Positions 1-8,493 are shown, counted from the first letter of the stretch. The stretch is 64,000 nucleotides of DNA from an uncultured Bacteroidales bacterium (GCA_934691625.1 CAKUTA010000001.1:62001-126000), one strand, 5' to 3'. Numbers and translations: made by a program. The notes: generated from the letters alone by a model not told the origin.

Positions 1-666
1 CTTCCAAAGCAGTTTCTGTCCCTTGACGGAAAAGCTATTCTTCACAGGACAATCCTGAAGTTCCTGTCGGCAGTTCCTGACATCAGGGTGGTGACAGTCC
101 TTCCATCTGACGGTGAATATGATGCATGGTGGCGCGACTACTGCATCCGCACAAACTTCAATTGCCCGCAGATCCTTGTCCGCGGCGGCATCACCAGGTT
201 CCATTCGGTCAAGGCGGCTCTCGCCAGAGTCCCTTCAGATGCTGTCGTGGCGATCCATGACGGAGTCCGTCCTCTCCTGTCGGAGCAGATGATAAGGTCA
301 ATGTTTTCGCGCATTGAGGATGATCCTGGCTGCCATGCTCTCATACCAGTCGTTCCGATGGTAGATACCCTTAAGGTGCTTGAAAAAAAGAATGATGACG
401 AGGGTCATGAGTATCTTCATGCGGCAGCAGGCAGGGGCGTGAACCGGGAAGAAGTGTTCGGTGCGCAGACACCGCAGATATTCCGCGCGGGAGAGATAAA
501 GGCAGCGTATTCACAGGCATACAGCCGGTCGTTCACTGATGATGCATCGGTGGCGGCAGAATATGAAATACCTCTCACCTTCATTGAAGGCGAGAGGCTT
601 AACTTCAAGATAACATCTCCTGACGATCTTGTCCTTGCACAGGCGGTCCTCTCCATCAGGAAATAG
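1..666 (+). CDS. ispD: 2-C-methyl-D-erythritol 4-phosphate cytidylyltransferase (5' end outside window)
   Basis: The reading frame is open from base 1, so the gene starts upstream of the window; 221 residues are visible. IspD transfers CMP from CTP to methylerythritol 4-phosphate in the non-mevalonate isoprenoid pathway, in the cytoplasm. The first visible residues (LPKQFLSLDGKAIL) match the family's conserved stretch just after the N-terminal nucleotide-binding loop. Further family motifs are RGGxxRxxSV, VAIHDGVRPL, and FGAQTPQIFR followed by DDAS. Only about 10-20 residues should be missing. It converges on the Lrp-type gene, with 17 bases between the stops. The family assignment is firm. 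Confidence 0.93.
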   Translation, partial: LPKQFLSLDGKAILHRTILKFLSAVPDIRVVTVLPSDGEYDAWWRDYCIRTNFNCPQILVRGGITRFHSVKAALARVPSDAVVAIHDGVRPLLSEQMIRSMFSRIEDDPGCHALIPVVPMVDTLKVLEKKNDDEGHEYLHAAAGRGVNREEVFGAQTPQIFRAGEIKAAYSQAYSRSFTDDASVAAEYEIPLTFIEGERLNFKITSPDDLVLAQAVLSIRK

Positions 667-683
667 ACAGCTGCAGAGGATGC

Positions 684-1205
684 CTACTCGTCGTCATCAG
701 AGGTCCCCTTTTTCGATGAACTGCTGTAGCTTGTGTTCCGGTAGTCCTTTACCCAGACCTGTCTGTCGATGGCTTCGTCAAGGGCGATCATTGTCTCCGT
801 CGAGAGAATGTAAGGGATCTTCTGGATCGTGTTCAGGAGGATTTCCATCAGGTGATCGTTGTCGAAGCAGTAGATCTTCACAAGAAGAGCATATTTTCCT
901 GTCACGAAGTGGCACTCCACGACTTCAGGAATCTTCTTCAGATGGGCAACGACTACATTATACTTGTCGGCTTCTGACAGTGAGATGCTTATGAATGCAC
1001 AGATATTGAGTCCTATCGCCTGCGGCTTGACAAGCAGCCTTGAGCCGGTAATCACACCGTTGGCCTCAAGCCGTTTGACCCTCTGATGTATAGCAGCTCC
1101 GGAAACGCCGCACTCGCGTGCTATTTCCAGAAACGGCATTCTCGCATTCTTGACCAGGAATGACAGAATCTTCTGGTCTGTCTGGTCAATGTGATATTTT
1201 GCCAT
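684..1205 (-). CDS. Lrp/AsnC family transcriptional regulator
   Basis: A 173-residue DNA-binding regulator. The N-terminal third is an AsnC-type winged helix-turn-helix (about residues 5-60, with DQTDQKILSFL and the recognition segment GVSGAAIHQRVKRLEANGVI). It is followed by a RAM/Lrp ligand-binding domain (about 70-150, with VECHFVTGKYALLVKI). Family members sense amino acids or related metabolites and form multimers on DNA. The Ser/Asp/Glu-rich tail (SYSSSSKKGTSDDDE) lies beyond the domain. The ATG at 1205 opens the HTH directly and leaves no room for an earlier start. The ligand and targets cannot be read from the sequence; the neighbours ispD and topA give no hint. Confidence 0.9.
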   Translation of the reverse strand: MAKYHIDQTDQKILSFLVKNARMPFLEIARECGVSGAAIHQRVKRLEANGVITGSRLLVKPQAIGLNICAFISISLSEADKYNVVVAHLKKIPEVVECHFVTGKYALLVKIYCFDNDHLMEILLNTIQKIPYILSTETMIALDEAIDRQVWVKDYRNTSYSSSSKKGTSDDDE

Positions 1206-1240
1206 AACTTTATATATTGTGACTTTCAGATTATAACTAA

Positions 1241-1403
1241 GAATCTGTTTTGAAATGATTAAAAAGTTGTTTGAGGTAAAATTCCTTCATTTTCTTCCCG
1301 AGTTTTCAGGTCAGATAGGCTCCGCTATCTTCCCCGAATCCTTCGGTCGAACCTGAAGCTTTTTCCTCTCAAACCTTCAGATAATAATTTCAAAACAGCT
1401 TCT
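1241..1403 (+). repeat. Palindromic repeat family A, copy 1
   Basis: A 163-bp element opening with GAATCTGTTTTGAAAT and closing with ATTTCAAAACAGCTTC, which are near-perfect inverted repeats. Inside, GTTTGAGG pairs with CCTCTCAAAC and TTCAGGT with ACCTGAA, and an ATAG-CTAT mini-hairpin sits at the centre. Near-identical copies lie at 19253-19413 and 62289-62449. A diverged copy in opposite orientation lies at 36435-36595. The structure resembles a MITE or a large REP-like palindrome; no transposase is present in the window. Confidence 0.9.
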
Positions 1404-1475
1404 GATACTTTTGCAAAAGTAATGAATATTTTTAATAAAATATACTTTACTCGGTCTGAAAGTTTTATATTTTAA

Positions 1476-1521
1476 GCAAAAACACTGTTTTATGACCAGA
1501 CAGTCATGAAAAACAGTGCTT
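1476..1521 (-). terminator. Hairpin terminator of topA
   Basis: On the minus strand, CACTGTTTTTCATGAC pairs with GTCATAAAACAGTG with one bulged base and a 6-base loop, followed by a run of T. It lies 11 bases past the topA stop codon. Confidence 0.75.
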
Positions 1522-1531
1522 TTGCAGCTTC

Positions 1532-3850
1532 CTACTTTTTGGCGAATCTCCTGCGGGATGTGCGTTTCGTAGGCTCCGAGGCCTCGATTATCTCCTTGCA
1601 CTTCTCTTCTGTGAGTGATGCGGTATCCGTTCCTTTAGGAATCTTGTAGTTCTTGCCGTCCTGCTTCAGGTACGGCCCGTATCTGCCGTCTATTACCTGG
1701 ATTCCGCTGCCTGAGTAGTCGGCAAGAATTGTATTGGCATTTGCCTTTTCAGCATTGGCCTCTATTACGGAAATGCAGTCGTCCAATGAAACTGTCAGAG
1801 GGTCCTTGCCTCTCGGAAGAGAGATATTCTTGTCCCCATACTTCAGGTAAGGCCCGAACCGTCCCTTGGTGGCGATGATGTCTATGCCGTTGTACTGGCC
1901 GACGGTCTTCGGGAGGAGGAACAGCTTCACTGCGTCCTCCAGCGTGATGCTCTCGATGAGCTGCCCTGGAGCGAGATGGGCGAACTGGCGCTTCTCTCCT
2001 TCTCCCTTCTGGATATATGGGCCGTACTGGCCGAATTTCGCCACGATAGGCTCGCCGTCGGACGGGTCATTGCCAAGTTCCCTGCTTATGTGGCTGTACT
2101 CCTTGTCGTTAAGCACTTCTTCCACTTTCTTGTGGAATGGAGTATAGAACTGTCCAATGACATTGTTCCATACCAGCTCGCCGTCTGCGATCTGGTCGAA
2201 GTCCTTCTCCACATTGGCGGTGAAGTCGTATCCGAGAATGGTATGGAAATTCTTTACCAGATAGTCGGTCACTATCATTCCTATCTCCTGCGGAAGCAGT
2301 TTTCCCTTCTCGGCCCCGACGGTCTCGGTTCTCGATATCTCTGAAATCTTGCCGCCCTTCATTGTCAGGCACGTTACAGGTATGCTTTCGCCCTCCTTGT
2401 CTCCTTTCATTATGTAGCCGCGGCCTGTCGTAAGAGTCGAGATGGTAGGCGCATACGTGGAAGGACGGCCGATACCGAGTTCCTCCAGCTTCTTGACCAG
2501 GGTCGCCTCCGAGAATCTGGACGGCGGTGCGGTGAACTTGCAGTCAGATGCGAAGCTTATGGCTGTCATGCAGTCTCCCTCATGGAGCTCCGGAAGTGTG
2601 ATTTCCTCTTCATCCTGCTGATCATCAGTTCCTTCCATATAGACTTTCAGGAATCCGTCGAATACCACCTGGTTTGCCTGGAGCGCAAATTTCTCGCTTC
2701 TTCTGTCAGACGAGATCTTTATGTCTGTTTTCAGGATTCTGGCGTCTGCCATCTGTGATGCGATGGTACGTTTCCAGATGAGGCTGTAAAGTTTCTGCTC
2801 CTGGGCAGTTCCGCTGATTTCCACATTATCTATATAGGTAGGGCGGATGGCTTCATGAGCTTCCTGCGCACCCTTCGAATGAGTCTTGTACTGGCGTGAC
2901 CTGGAATAGCTTTCACCGTAATTCTCCTCAATGAATTTCTTCGCAGTGTTGATGGCAAGCGAGGACAGGTTTGTCGAGTCGGTTCTCATGTAGGTGATAA
3001 GACCGCGCTCGTAGAGGCTCTGGGCAATGCGCATTGTCAGGCTGACAGGAAATCTGAGTTTCCTGGCGGCTTCCTGCTGGAGAGTCGAGGTCGTGAACGG
3101 CGCCGCCGGTGTTCTGGTCCCTTCCTTCTTGTCGATACTGCAGATTGTGAATGTGGCATCTGCATTGTCTTCCAGGAATTTGCGGGCATCGTCAATGCCT
3201 TTGAACCTGGTGTCGAGGGTTGCATTGACCTTGACGCCTGCGGCAGTGCCTTCCGGATGAAATATGGCGGTGGTCCTGTAGAATGGCTCTTTCTGGAACC
3301 CTAGAATTTCTCGTTCCCTGTCCACCACGAGCCTCAGTGCCACGCTCTGCACACGTCCGGCGGAAAGCTTCGGCTGGATTTTTCTCCAGAGCACTGGTGA
3401 CAGTTCGAAGCCGACTAGCCTGTCCAGTACTCGTCTGGCCTGCTGTGCATTCACGAGGTTCATGTCAATGTCCCTCGGTGTCTTTATCGCGTTGAGGATT
3501 GCATTTTTCGTGATTTCGTGGAATACGATTCTTCGGGTGTTCTCATGTTTCAGGCCGAGAGTTTCATAGAGATGCCAGGAGATGGCTTCTCCCTCCCGGT
3601 CTTCATCGGATGCCAGCCATACGGTCTTGGCTCCGGATGCGAGCTTCTTCAGCTCTGATACCACTTTTTTCTTGTCTGCCGGTATGACGTATTCGGGCGT
3701 GAAGTTGTGCTCTATATCTACACTCAGTTTCTTATCCTGCAGATCCCTGATGTGTCCGTAGCTCGGTTTTACAATGTAGTCGTCACCCAGGAATTTCTGT
3801 ATTGTCCCTGCTTTTGCCGGAGACTCTACTATGACAAGGTTCCCCTCCAT
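1532..3850 (-). CDS. topA: DNA topoisomerase I (type IA)
   Basis: 772 residues. It relaxes negative supercoils by transient single-strand cleavage. A Toprim domain (about residues 1-125) has LVIVESPAKA and the metal-binding SDEDREGEA. The catalytic tyrosine is Y287 in GLITYMRTDSTN. The C-terminal 200 residues hold three glycine/aromatic repeats of the FGxYGPYI/GRFGPYL/GRYGPYL type, instead of the classical four-cysteine zinc fingers. An upstream in-frame TTG at 3910 gives a 20-residue extension, but that extension reads through the duplicated leader repeat. The ATG at 3850, opening MEGNLVIVESPAK, matches the family's start. Its leader carries a duplicated hairpin element and its promoter overlaps that of the divergent penicillin-binding protein gene. 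Confidence 0.96.
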   Translation of the reverse strand: MEGNLVIVESPAKAGTIQKFLGDDYIVKPSYGHIRDLQDKKLSVDIEHNFTPEYVIPADKKKVVSELKKLASGAKTVWLASDEDREGEAISWHLYETLGLKHENTRRIVFHEITKNAILNAIKTPRDIDMNLVNAQQARRVLDRLVGFELSPVLWRKIQPKLSAGRVQSVALRLVVDREREILGFQKEPFYRTTAIFHPEGTAAGVKVNATLDTRFKGIDDARKFLEDNADATFTICSIDKKEGTRTPAAPFTTSTLQQEAARKLRFPVSLTMRIAQSLYERGLITYMRTDSTNLSSLAINTAKKFIEENYGESYSRSRQYKTHSKGAQEAHEAIRPTYIDNVEISGTAQEQKLYSLIWKRTIASQMADARILKTDIKISSDRRSEKFALQANQVVFDGFLKVYMEGTDDQQDEEEITLPELHEGDCMTAISFASDCKFTAPPSRFSEATLVKKLEELGIGRPSTYAPTISTLTTGRGYIMKGDKEGESIPVTCLTMKGGKISEISRTETVGAEKGKLLPQEIGMIVTDYLVKNFHTILGYDFTANVEKDFDQIADGELVWNNVIGQFYTPFHKKVEEVLNDKEYSHISRELGNDPSDGEPIVAKFGQYGPYIQKGEGEKRQFAHLAPGQLIESITLEDAVKLFLLPKTVGQYNGIDIIATKGRFGPYLKYGDKNISLPRGKDPLTVSLDDCISVIEANAEKANANTILADYSGSGIQVIDGRYGPYLKQDGKNYKIPKGTDTASLTEEKCKEIIEASEPTKRTSRRRFAKK

Positions 3851-3920
3851 CTTTCTTTCAGTTTTATTCAAGTTATCAGGAGACCGGGCTGTCCGGCTCC
3901 ATAATTTCAATGTTCAAGTT
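3851..3920 (-). repeat. topA leader repeat, proximal copy
   Basis: This abuts the topA start codon. On the minus strand it contains the hairpin GGAGCCGG-ACAGC-CCGG(T)CTCC followed by TGATAACTTGAATAAAACTG. It differs from the distal copy (4031-4100) at only about two positions. It should sit in the topA mRNA 5' leader, so a translational or stability role is possible; that is inference. Confidence 0.85.
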
Positions 3921-3951
3921 CATGCAGGCCTGCGCACATCGTCTGACGTTA

Positions 3952-3987
3952 CCCTCACCCTAAATCCCTCTCCTCGGGAGCGGGACT
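3952..3987. repeat. REP-like CCCTCACCC...GGGAG sequence
   Basis: A CCCTCACCCTAAATCCCTCTCC stretch is followed by GGGAGCGGGAC, giving a short imperfect palindrome (CCCTCTCC/GGGAGcGGG). It resembles the widespread interspersed extragenic palindromes of many bacteria. It occurs once in this form in the window; a related TCCCTCTGAGAGGGGA palindrome is near 20481. Confidence 0.4.
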
Positions 3988-4030
3988 TTTCATCGCCTTG
4001 CAGGCTCCACATCGGAGGTTGTCCCTCCTC

Positions 4031-4100
4031 CTTTCATTCAGTTTTATTCAAGTTATCAGGAGACCGGGCTGTCCGGCTCCGTAATTTCAATGTTCAAGTT
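4031..4100 (-). repeat. topA leader repeat, distal copy
   Basis: A near-identical duplicate of 3851-3920, including the GC-rich hairpin and the flanking TTCAATGTTCAAGTT. No start codon or gene follows it directly, so it lies within the long topA leader or is a relic of a tandem duplication. Confidence 0.85.
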
Positions 4101-4128
4101 TTTATAGAAAAATTCTGTTAACTGACTG

Positions 4129-4161
4129 CAAAGTAAGGAACAAATAAGGATATTTTCCAAA
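4129..4161 (-). promoter_or_regulatory. Probable topA promoter
   Basis: Minus-strand TTTG (4161-4158), 21 bases, then TTACTTTG (4136-4129) fits the Bacteroides sigma-ABfr consensus TTTG-N19-21-TAnnTTTG, apart from one base in the -7 box. Transcription from here would give a topA leader of about 275 nt containing both hairpin repeats. Confidence 0.6.
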
Positions 4162-4170
4162 TTTTCTGTG

Positions 4171-4178
4171 TATTTTTG
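4171..4178 (+). promoter_or_regulatory. -7 promoter box of the PBP1A gene
   Basis: TATTTTTG is a full match to TAnnTTTG, 21 bases before the ATG at 4200; the -33 box is weak. An in-frame TTG at 4176 lies inside this box and so cannot be the start, which supports the ATG at 4200. Confidence 0.6.
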
Positions 4179-4199
4179 CTCTTTCGAAGAAAAACCGAT

Positions 4200-6551
4200 A
4201 TGACAGATAATACGAGAAAGAAATGCGTGAAATGGTTCTGGATAATCGTTTCCGTGCCGATAGCGATGTTCATTGCCATGCTTCTGCTGGTCTGGGCATT
4301 CGCCGACATCCCATCATTCGAGGAACTCGAGAATCCTGACAGCAAGCTGGCTACAGAGGTGATAGCCGATGATGGACAGATACTTACGACATTCCATATC
4401 GAAAACAGGTCGTATGTTCCTTACGAGGAGCTCTCGCCATATCTGGTGGAGGCGGCTGTCGCCACGGAGGACTTGAGGTTTTATAAGCACTCCGGCATTG
4501 ATTTTCAGAGCCTTGGCCGTGTGCTGGTGAAGACATTGCTCCTTGGAGATTCTGGCCAGGGCGGCGGCAGCACTATAACACAGCAGCTTGCGAAGACATT
4601 GTACCCGCGTGCCGATGTCTCCAGCAGCATCCCCGGCTTCTCCAAGGTGAAGATGGTGTGGATAAAGCTGAAGGAATGGATAACAGCCGTAAAGCTTGAG
4701 CGAGACTACACGAAAGACGAGATTCTCGATATGTATCTGAATGCAGTTTTCTTCGGAAGCAGCGCGTATGGTGTGAGGGCCGCTTCGCAGACATTCTTTG
4801 CCAAGGAGCCTGCCGATCTTACAGTCGAGGAGAGCGCCACACTTGTCGGAATGGTGAACAAGCCTACCAGATATAACCCGGCTCTGCACCCTGACAAGGC
4901 ATTGTACCGCAGGAACTTCGTTATCGGACAGATGGAGAAGGCCGGATATATTACGAAGGCGGAACGGGACTCTATCCAGCAGATACCTATATCATTGTCA
5001 TATCAGGTACAGGACCACAATGCCGGTCTTGCACCTTATTTCAGGGATATGCTCAGGCGCGTGATGAATGCAGAGAAGCCTGTCCGCTCCAGATATACCT
5101 ACAGGGAAGATTATGCGGCCGACTCCCTGTCATGGGAGGACGATCCTTTATATGGATGGCTGAACAAGAATACCAAGCCTGATGGCACGAAATACAATCT
5201 GGACAAGGATGGTCTCCGTATCTATACCACTATAAACTACAAGATGCAGAAATATGCCGAGGAGGCTGTTGCGGAGCACCTTGGCAAGAACCTCCAGAAG
5301 AGTTTCGAAAGGGATCTGCGTTCGAAGAAGAACAAGCCATTCTCCAATGACGTGGACAAGGATACCAGGGACTATGTGATGAAGCAGGCGAGGAGATGGA
5401 GCGACCGCTACCGTGTCATGAAGAAGGAAGGCGCTTCCGAGTCTGAGATACTGAAGAGCTTCTCCGTTCCGGTGCAGATGCGCCTGTTCTCATGGAACAA
5501 GAAAGGATACATCGACACCACCATGACGCCGGACGATTCCATCAGGTACTACAAGTCCATCCTGAGGGCTGGTTTCATGGCGATGGAGCCTGTCACAGGC
5601 CATGTCAAGGCGTATGTCGGCGGACCGAACTACAGATACTTCAAGTATGACAATGTCCGTCAGGGCAAGCGTCAGATCGGCTCTACAGTCAAGCCTTTCC
5701 TCTATACATTGGCAATGCAGTCAGGCATGAGCCCTTGCACGAAAGTGGTGAACGTTCCTCAGACCTTCATCGTAGGAGACAATGAGTGGACGCCGAGAAG
5801 TACGGACAAGGATATATGGATAGGCAAGACTGTGACATTGAAATGGGGGCTTACCCATAGCTCTAACAACATATCCGCATACCTGATGAAGCAGCTCGGA
5901 CCTGAGCCTATGGCGGACATGATGAGGGCAATGGGTATCCAGAGCCATATCGACGCTGTTCCGTCACTCTGCGTAGGACCGGCAGATCTTTCTCTGTATG
6001 AAATGGTTGCAGCGTACAATACATTCCCGTCGCGTGGTGTGTATATCGCTCCGCAGTTCGTCACCAGGATCGAGGACAGCCAGGGCAATGTGCTTGGCGA
6101 GTTCACGAACCGCAAGCGTGAGGCGATAAGCGAGCAGACTGCATACCTTATGGAAAATCTGATGCAGGGCGTCATCAACAATGGAACAGGTGCAAGGCTG
6201 CGTTCGGTCTATCAGCTTAAGGGCGAGATAGCCGGCAAGACAGGCACGACCAATGACAATGCCGACGGATGGTTCATCGGATATACTCCTTCGCTCACAG
6301 CCGGAATATGGGTGGGAGCAGAAGACCGTCAGGTGCATTTTCAGGCTCTTGCCCTGGGAAGCGGCTCCAACATGGCCCTGCCTATCTGGGGAATCTTCAT
6401 GAAGAAGGTTCTGAAGGACGGCACGCTTGGGATCTCGGAGTCAGACCGTTTTGTGGCTCCGGCGGGCATGAACATTGACCTGAGCTGCAGCGGCGGGGAT
6501 GAGGACGCCGACAGGAATACAAGCAGCGAGGCAGACTACTACTTTGATTAA
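4200..6551 (+). CDS. Class A penicillin-binding protein 1A (glycosyltransferase/transpeptidase)
   Basis: 783 residues. It polymerises lipid II and cross-links peptidoglycan, anchored in the inner membrane by one N-terminal helix (about residues 11-36). The GT51 domain has the catalytic E90 in TEDLRFYKHSGID, then GGSTITQQLAK. The transpeptidase domain has SxxK at S495-K498 (GSTVKPF), SSN in THSSNN, and K680-TG-TT (GKTGTTNDNADGW). All catalytic motifs are intact. A short Asp/Ser-rich tail follows. The start at 4200 is chosen because the upstream in-frame TTG lies in the promoter box. ddl follows after 13 bases, so two cell-wall genes are probably co-transcribed. Confidence 0.95.
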   Translation: MTDNTRKKCVKWFWIIVSVPIAMFIAMLLLVWAFADIPSFEELENPDSKLATEVIADDGQILTTFHIENRSYVPYEELSPYLVEAAVATEDLRFYKHSGIDFQSLGRVLVKTLLLGDSGQGGGSTITQQLAKTLYPRADVSSSIPGFSKVKMVWIKLKEWITAVKLERDYTKDEILDMYLNAVFFGSSAYGVRAASQTFFAKEPADLTVEESATLVGMVNKPTRYNPALHPDKALYRRNFVIGQMEKAGYITKAERDSIQQIPISLSYQVQDHNAGLAPYFRDMLRRVMNAEKPVRSRYTYREDYAADSLSWEDDPLYGWLNKNTKPDGTKYNLDKDGLRIYTTINYKMQKYAEEAVAEHLGKNLQKSFERDLRSKKNKPFSNDVDKDTRDYVMKQARRWSDRYRVMKKEGASESEILKSFSVPVQMRLFSWNKKGYIDTTMTPDDSIRYYKSILRAGFMAMEPVTGHVKAYVGGPNYRYFKYDNVRQGKRQIGSTVKPFLYTLAMQSGMSPCTKVVNVPQTFIVGDNEWTPRSTDKDIWIGKTVTLKWGLTHSSNNISAYLMKQLGPEPMADMMRAMGIQSHIDAVPSLCVGPADLSLYEMVAAYNTFPSRGVYIAPQFVTRIEDSQGNVLGEFTNRKREAISEQTAYLMENLMQGVINNGTGARLRSVYQLKGEIAGKTGTTNDNADGWFIGYTPSLTAGIWVGAEDRQVHFQALALGSGSNMALPIWGIFMKKVLKDGTLGISESDRFVAPAGMNIDLSCSGGDEDADRNTSSEADYYFD

Positions 6552-6564
6552 ACATATTCTATAT

Positions 6565-7581
6565 ATGGGAAAATATAACACTATCGCAGTGATATACGGC
6601 AGCGACTCCTCTGAATGGGAGGTCGCATGCAGAAGCGGAGAGTACACGGCATCCAGGATTGATGATACTCAATATGATGTCTATGAAATCTTTGCAAGGT
6701 TCGGGAAATGGTCTCTGGTGGCTTACAGGAAAAAGAATTCCATGAGGGTGCCGTTCCCTGAGGAGGCAAGGCCGGAAATCGACAAGAATGATTTCTCGGT
6801 TACAGTCTATGGGGAGAAGGTCAAGTTTGACTTCGTATATATAATGCAGCATGGCACACCTGGCGAAAACGGACTTCTCCAGGGCTATTTCGAGATGCTG
6901 GGCATTCCGCACAGCGGATGCAGCGCATTCGTATCTACTGTCGCATTCGACAAGTATTCTTGCAAGAGCTATCTGCGGGATGTGGACTACGTGAAGCTTG
7001 CGCCAGATGCCTTTGTCCGTAAGGGGATGGATGTCAATGCCTTTGCGCTGAAAGCCGTAGAGAAGCTTGGACTGCCTCTGTTTGTCAAGCCTACTGATGG
7101 AGGCTCCAGCTTCGGAATCACCAAGGTGAAGGATGCTGACGGGCTTGTGCCTGCCATAAACTACGCTTTCTCTGAGGGTCCTGCAGTGGTCGTCGAGAAG
7201 GCTGTGAATGGGCGTGAGTTCACATGCGCGGCATATACTGACAATGGAAAGGTCAAGGCTCTCCCTGTGATCGAGATTATCACGGAGAATGAGTATTTCG
7301 ATTATGACGCCAAGTACAACGGCCATAGCCAGGAGGTCTGTCCTGCAAAGATTACGGAAGAGCAGTTGTCTGCCATACAGAAAGTTACAGAGAAGATCTA
7401 TGCACACCTCGGATGCAATGGCATTGTACGGATGGACTACATATCTGCGGAAGACGGCCTCTACTTCCTGGAAGCGAATACTATCCCTGGCATGACAAGC
7501 GCATCTCTTGTGCCTAAGATGGTCCGGGCAGCAGGGCTTGACATGACAGCTTTCCTTACTGCCGTCATTGAAAATTCATAG
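6565..7581 (+). CDS. ddl: D-alanine--D-alanine ligase
   Basis: 338 residues. This ATP-grasp enzyme joins two D-Ala for the peptidoglycan stem peptide in the cytoplasm. Visible family features are the N-terminal VIYGSDSSEWEV, GTPGENGLLQGYFEMLGIPHSG, the ATP-grasp stretch LPLFVKPTDGGSSFGI, and the metal/substrate-binding end EANTIPGMTSASLVPKM. The frame extends upstream to 6499 inside the PBP gene, but MGKYNTIAVIYG at 6565 is the family start. It lies between the PBP1A gene and prmC; prmC follows after 9 bases. Confidence 0.94.
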   Translation: MGKYNTIAVIYGSDSSEWEVACRSGEYTASRIDDTQYDVYEIFARFGKWSLVAYRKKNSMRVPFPEEARPEIDKNDFSVTVYGEKVKFDFVYIMQHGTPGENGLLQGYFEMLGIPHSGCSAFVSTVAFDKYSCKSYLRDVDYVKLAPDAFVRKGMDVNAFALKAVEKLGLPLFVKPTDGGSSFGITKVKDADGLVPAINYAFSEGPAVVVEKAVNGREFTCAAYTDNGKVKALPVIEIITENEYFDYDAKYNGHSQEVCPAKITEEQLSAIQKVTEKIYAHLGCNGIVRMDYISAEDGLYFLEANTIPGMTSASLVPKMVRAAGLDMTAFLTAVIENS

Positions 7582-7590
7582 GGAGGTAGG

Positions 7591-8493
7591 ATGCTTCTTG
7601 CTGAATTTGTCAAGTCTGGTACACGGACTCTTGAACAGCGGTATCCGCAGAAGGAGGCACGCTCGATTGTGCTTATGCTCTGTGAGGATGTCCTCGGGAC
7701 AGAAAGCTATACCCATATAGTTGAACCTGATTTCAAGATTGACGACAGAAAACTGCCGGAACTGGAGGCTGCGATGAAGCGGCTTGCTGATATGGAGCCT
7801 GTGCAATATGTGCTTGGCCATGCCGAGTTTTCAGGGAGAAGGTTTCATGTCTCTCCTTCAGTGCTGATTCCTCGTCCTGAAACAGAACTCTTGTGCCGTG
7901 ATGCCATAAAGTTGGGAACCAGGATATACAGGATGCGTACACCATACGGGAAAAACGCTGTGCCTGTACGTGTTCTGGATCTGTGTACGGGTTCTGGATG
8001 CATCGCATGGACTATGGCATTGTCGGTGCCGGGGTGCAAGGTGATTGCTGTGGATATTTCCGATGCTGCCCTGGATGTCGCTTCCGGGCAGGATTTCGCG
8101 GCGGAACTTAAATCAGGGAATTATGTGAAGCCTGAATTTATCAAGGCGGATGTCCTGGATTCGGAGCAGGAGTTTGCATATGGCCCGTTTGACATGGTGC
8201 TGAGCAATCCTCCGTATATAATGGAGTCGGAGAAGAAGGACATGAGACGCAATGTCCTGGACTATGAGCCTGAATGTGCACTGTTCGTTCCTGATGATGA
8301 TCCGCTCGTATTCTATAGGGCGATTGCCAGGTGGAGCCAGCGTTTCATGACACCTGACGGGGTAGGACTTTCTGAAGTTAACGAGGCGCTTGCAAGGCAG
8401 ACTGAGACAGTGTTCAGGGCTGCCGGATATGCACATACTGAGATTGTGAGGGACTTCTCTGACAAGAACAGATATATCATCTACCATAAGTAG
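7591..8493 (+). CDS. prmC: Peptide chain release factor N5-glutamine methyltransferase
   Basis: 300 residues. It methylates the glutamine of the GGQ motif in release factors RF1/RF2, using S-adenosylmethionine. The N-terminal helical domain ends at about residue 85 (PVQYVLGHAEF, IPRPETELL). The Rossmann domain has VLDLCTGSGCIAWTMA, and the catalytic motif is NPPY in MVLSNPPYIMES. A good Shine-Dalgarno match (GGGAGGT) lies before the ATG. It follows ddl with a 9-base gap, so the likely operon is PBP1A-ddl-prmC. Confidence 0.94.
   Translation: MLLAEFVKSGTRTLEQRYPQKEARSIVLMLCEDVLGTESYTHIVEPDFKIDDRKLPELEAAMKRLADMEPVQYVLGHAEFSGRRFHVSPSVLIPRPETELLCRDAIKLGTRIYRMRTPYGKNAVPVRVLDLCTGSGCIAWTMALSVPGCKVIAVDISDAALDVASGQDFAAELKSGNYVKPEFIKADVLDSEQEFAYGPFDMVLSNPPYIMESEKKDMRRNVLDYEPECALFVPDDDPLVFYRAIARWSQRFMTPDGVGLSEVNEALARQTETVFRAAGYAHTEIVRDFSDKNRYIIYHK

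Larger units (their letters stand above)
1206..1531. other. Intergenic region between Lrp gene and topA
   Basis: No gene was seen here. The stretch holds the upstream region of the Lrp gene (1206-1240, AT-rich), a full copy of palindromic repeat family A (1241-1403), and the terminator hairpin of topA (1476-1521). Bases 1404-1475 are AT-rich and carry nothing recognisable. Confidence 0.7.
3851..4199. other. Divergent control region between topA and the PBP1A gene
   Basis: There is no gene in these 349 bases. Contents: a 70-bp sequence present twice as a direct repeat (3851-3920 and 4031-4100, exactly 180 bases apart); between them a C/G-rich stretch with a REP-like CCCTCACCCTAAATCCCTCTCC segment (3952-3987); and back-to-back promoter elements between 4129 and 4178. 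Confidence 0.75.

Noticed and set aside
1241..1403. Family A repeat as a CRISPR array, tRNA or riboswitch
   Set aside because: There are no repeat-spacer units and no cloverleaf; copies are dispersed next to unrelated genes, which does not fit a metabolite-binding leader.
3831..4121. 96-codon plus-strand frame through the topA leader
   Set aside because: It is created by the two copies of the direct repeat plus the REP-like sequence; the translation is internally repeated (FKLSGDRAVRLxNFNVQV) and lies on the wrong strand for both promoters.
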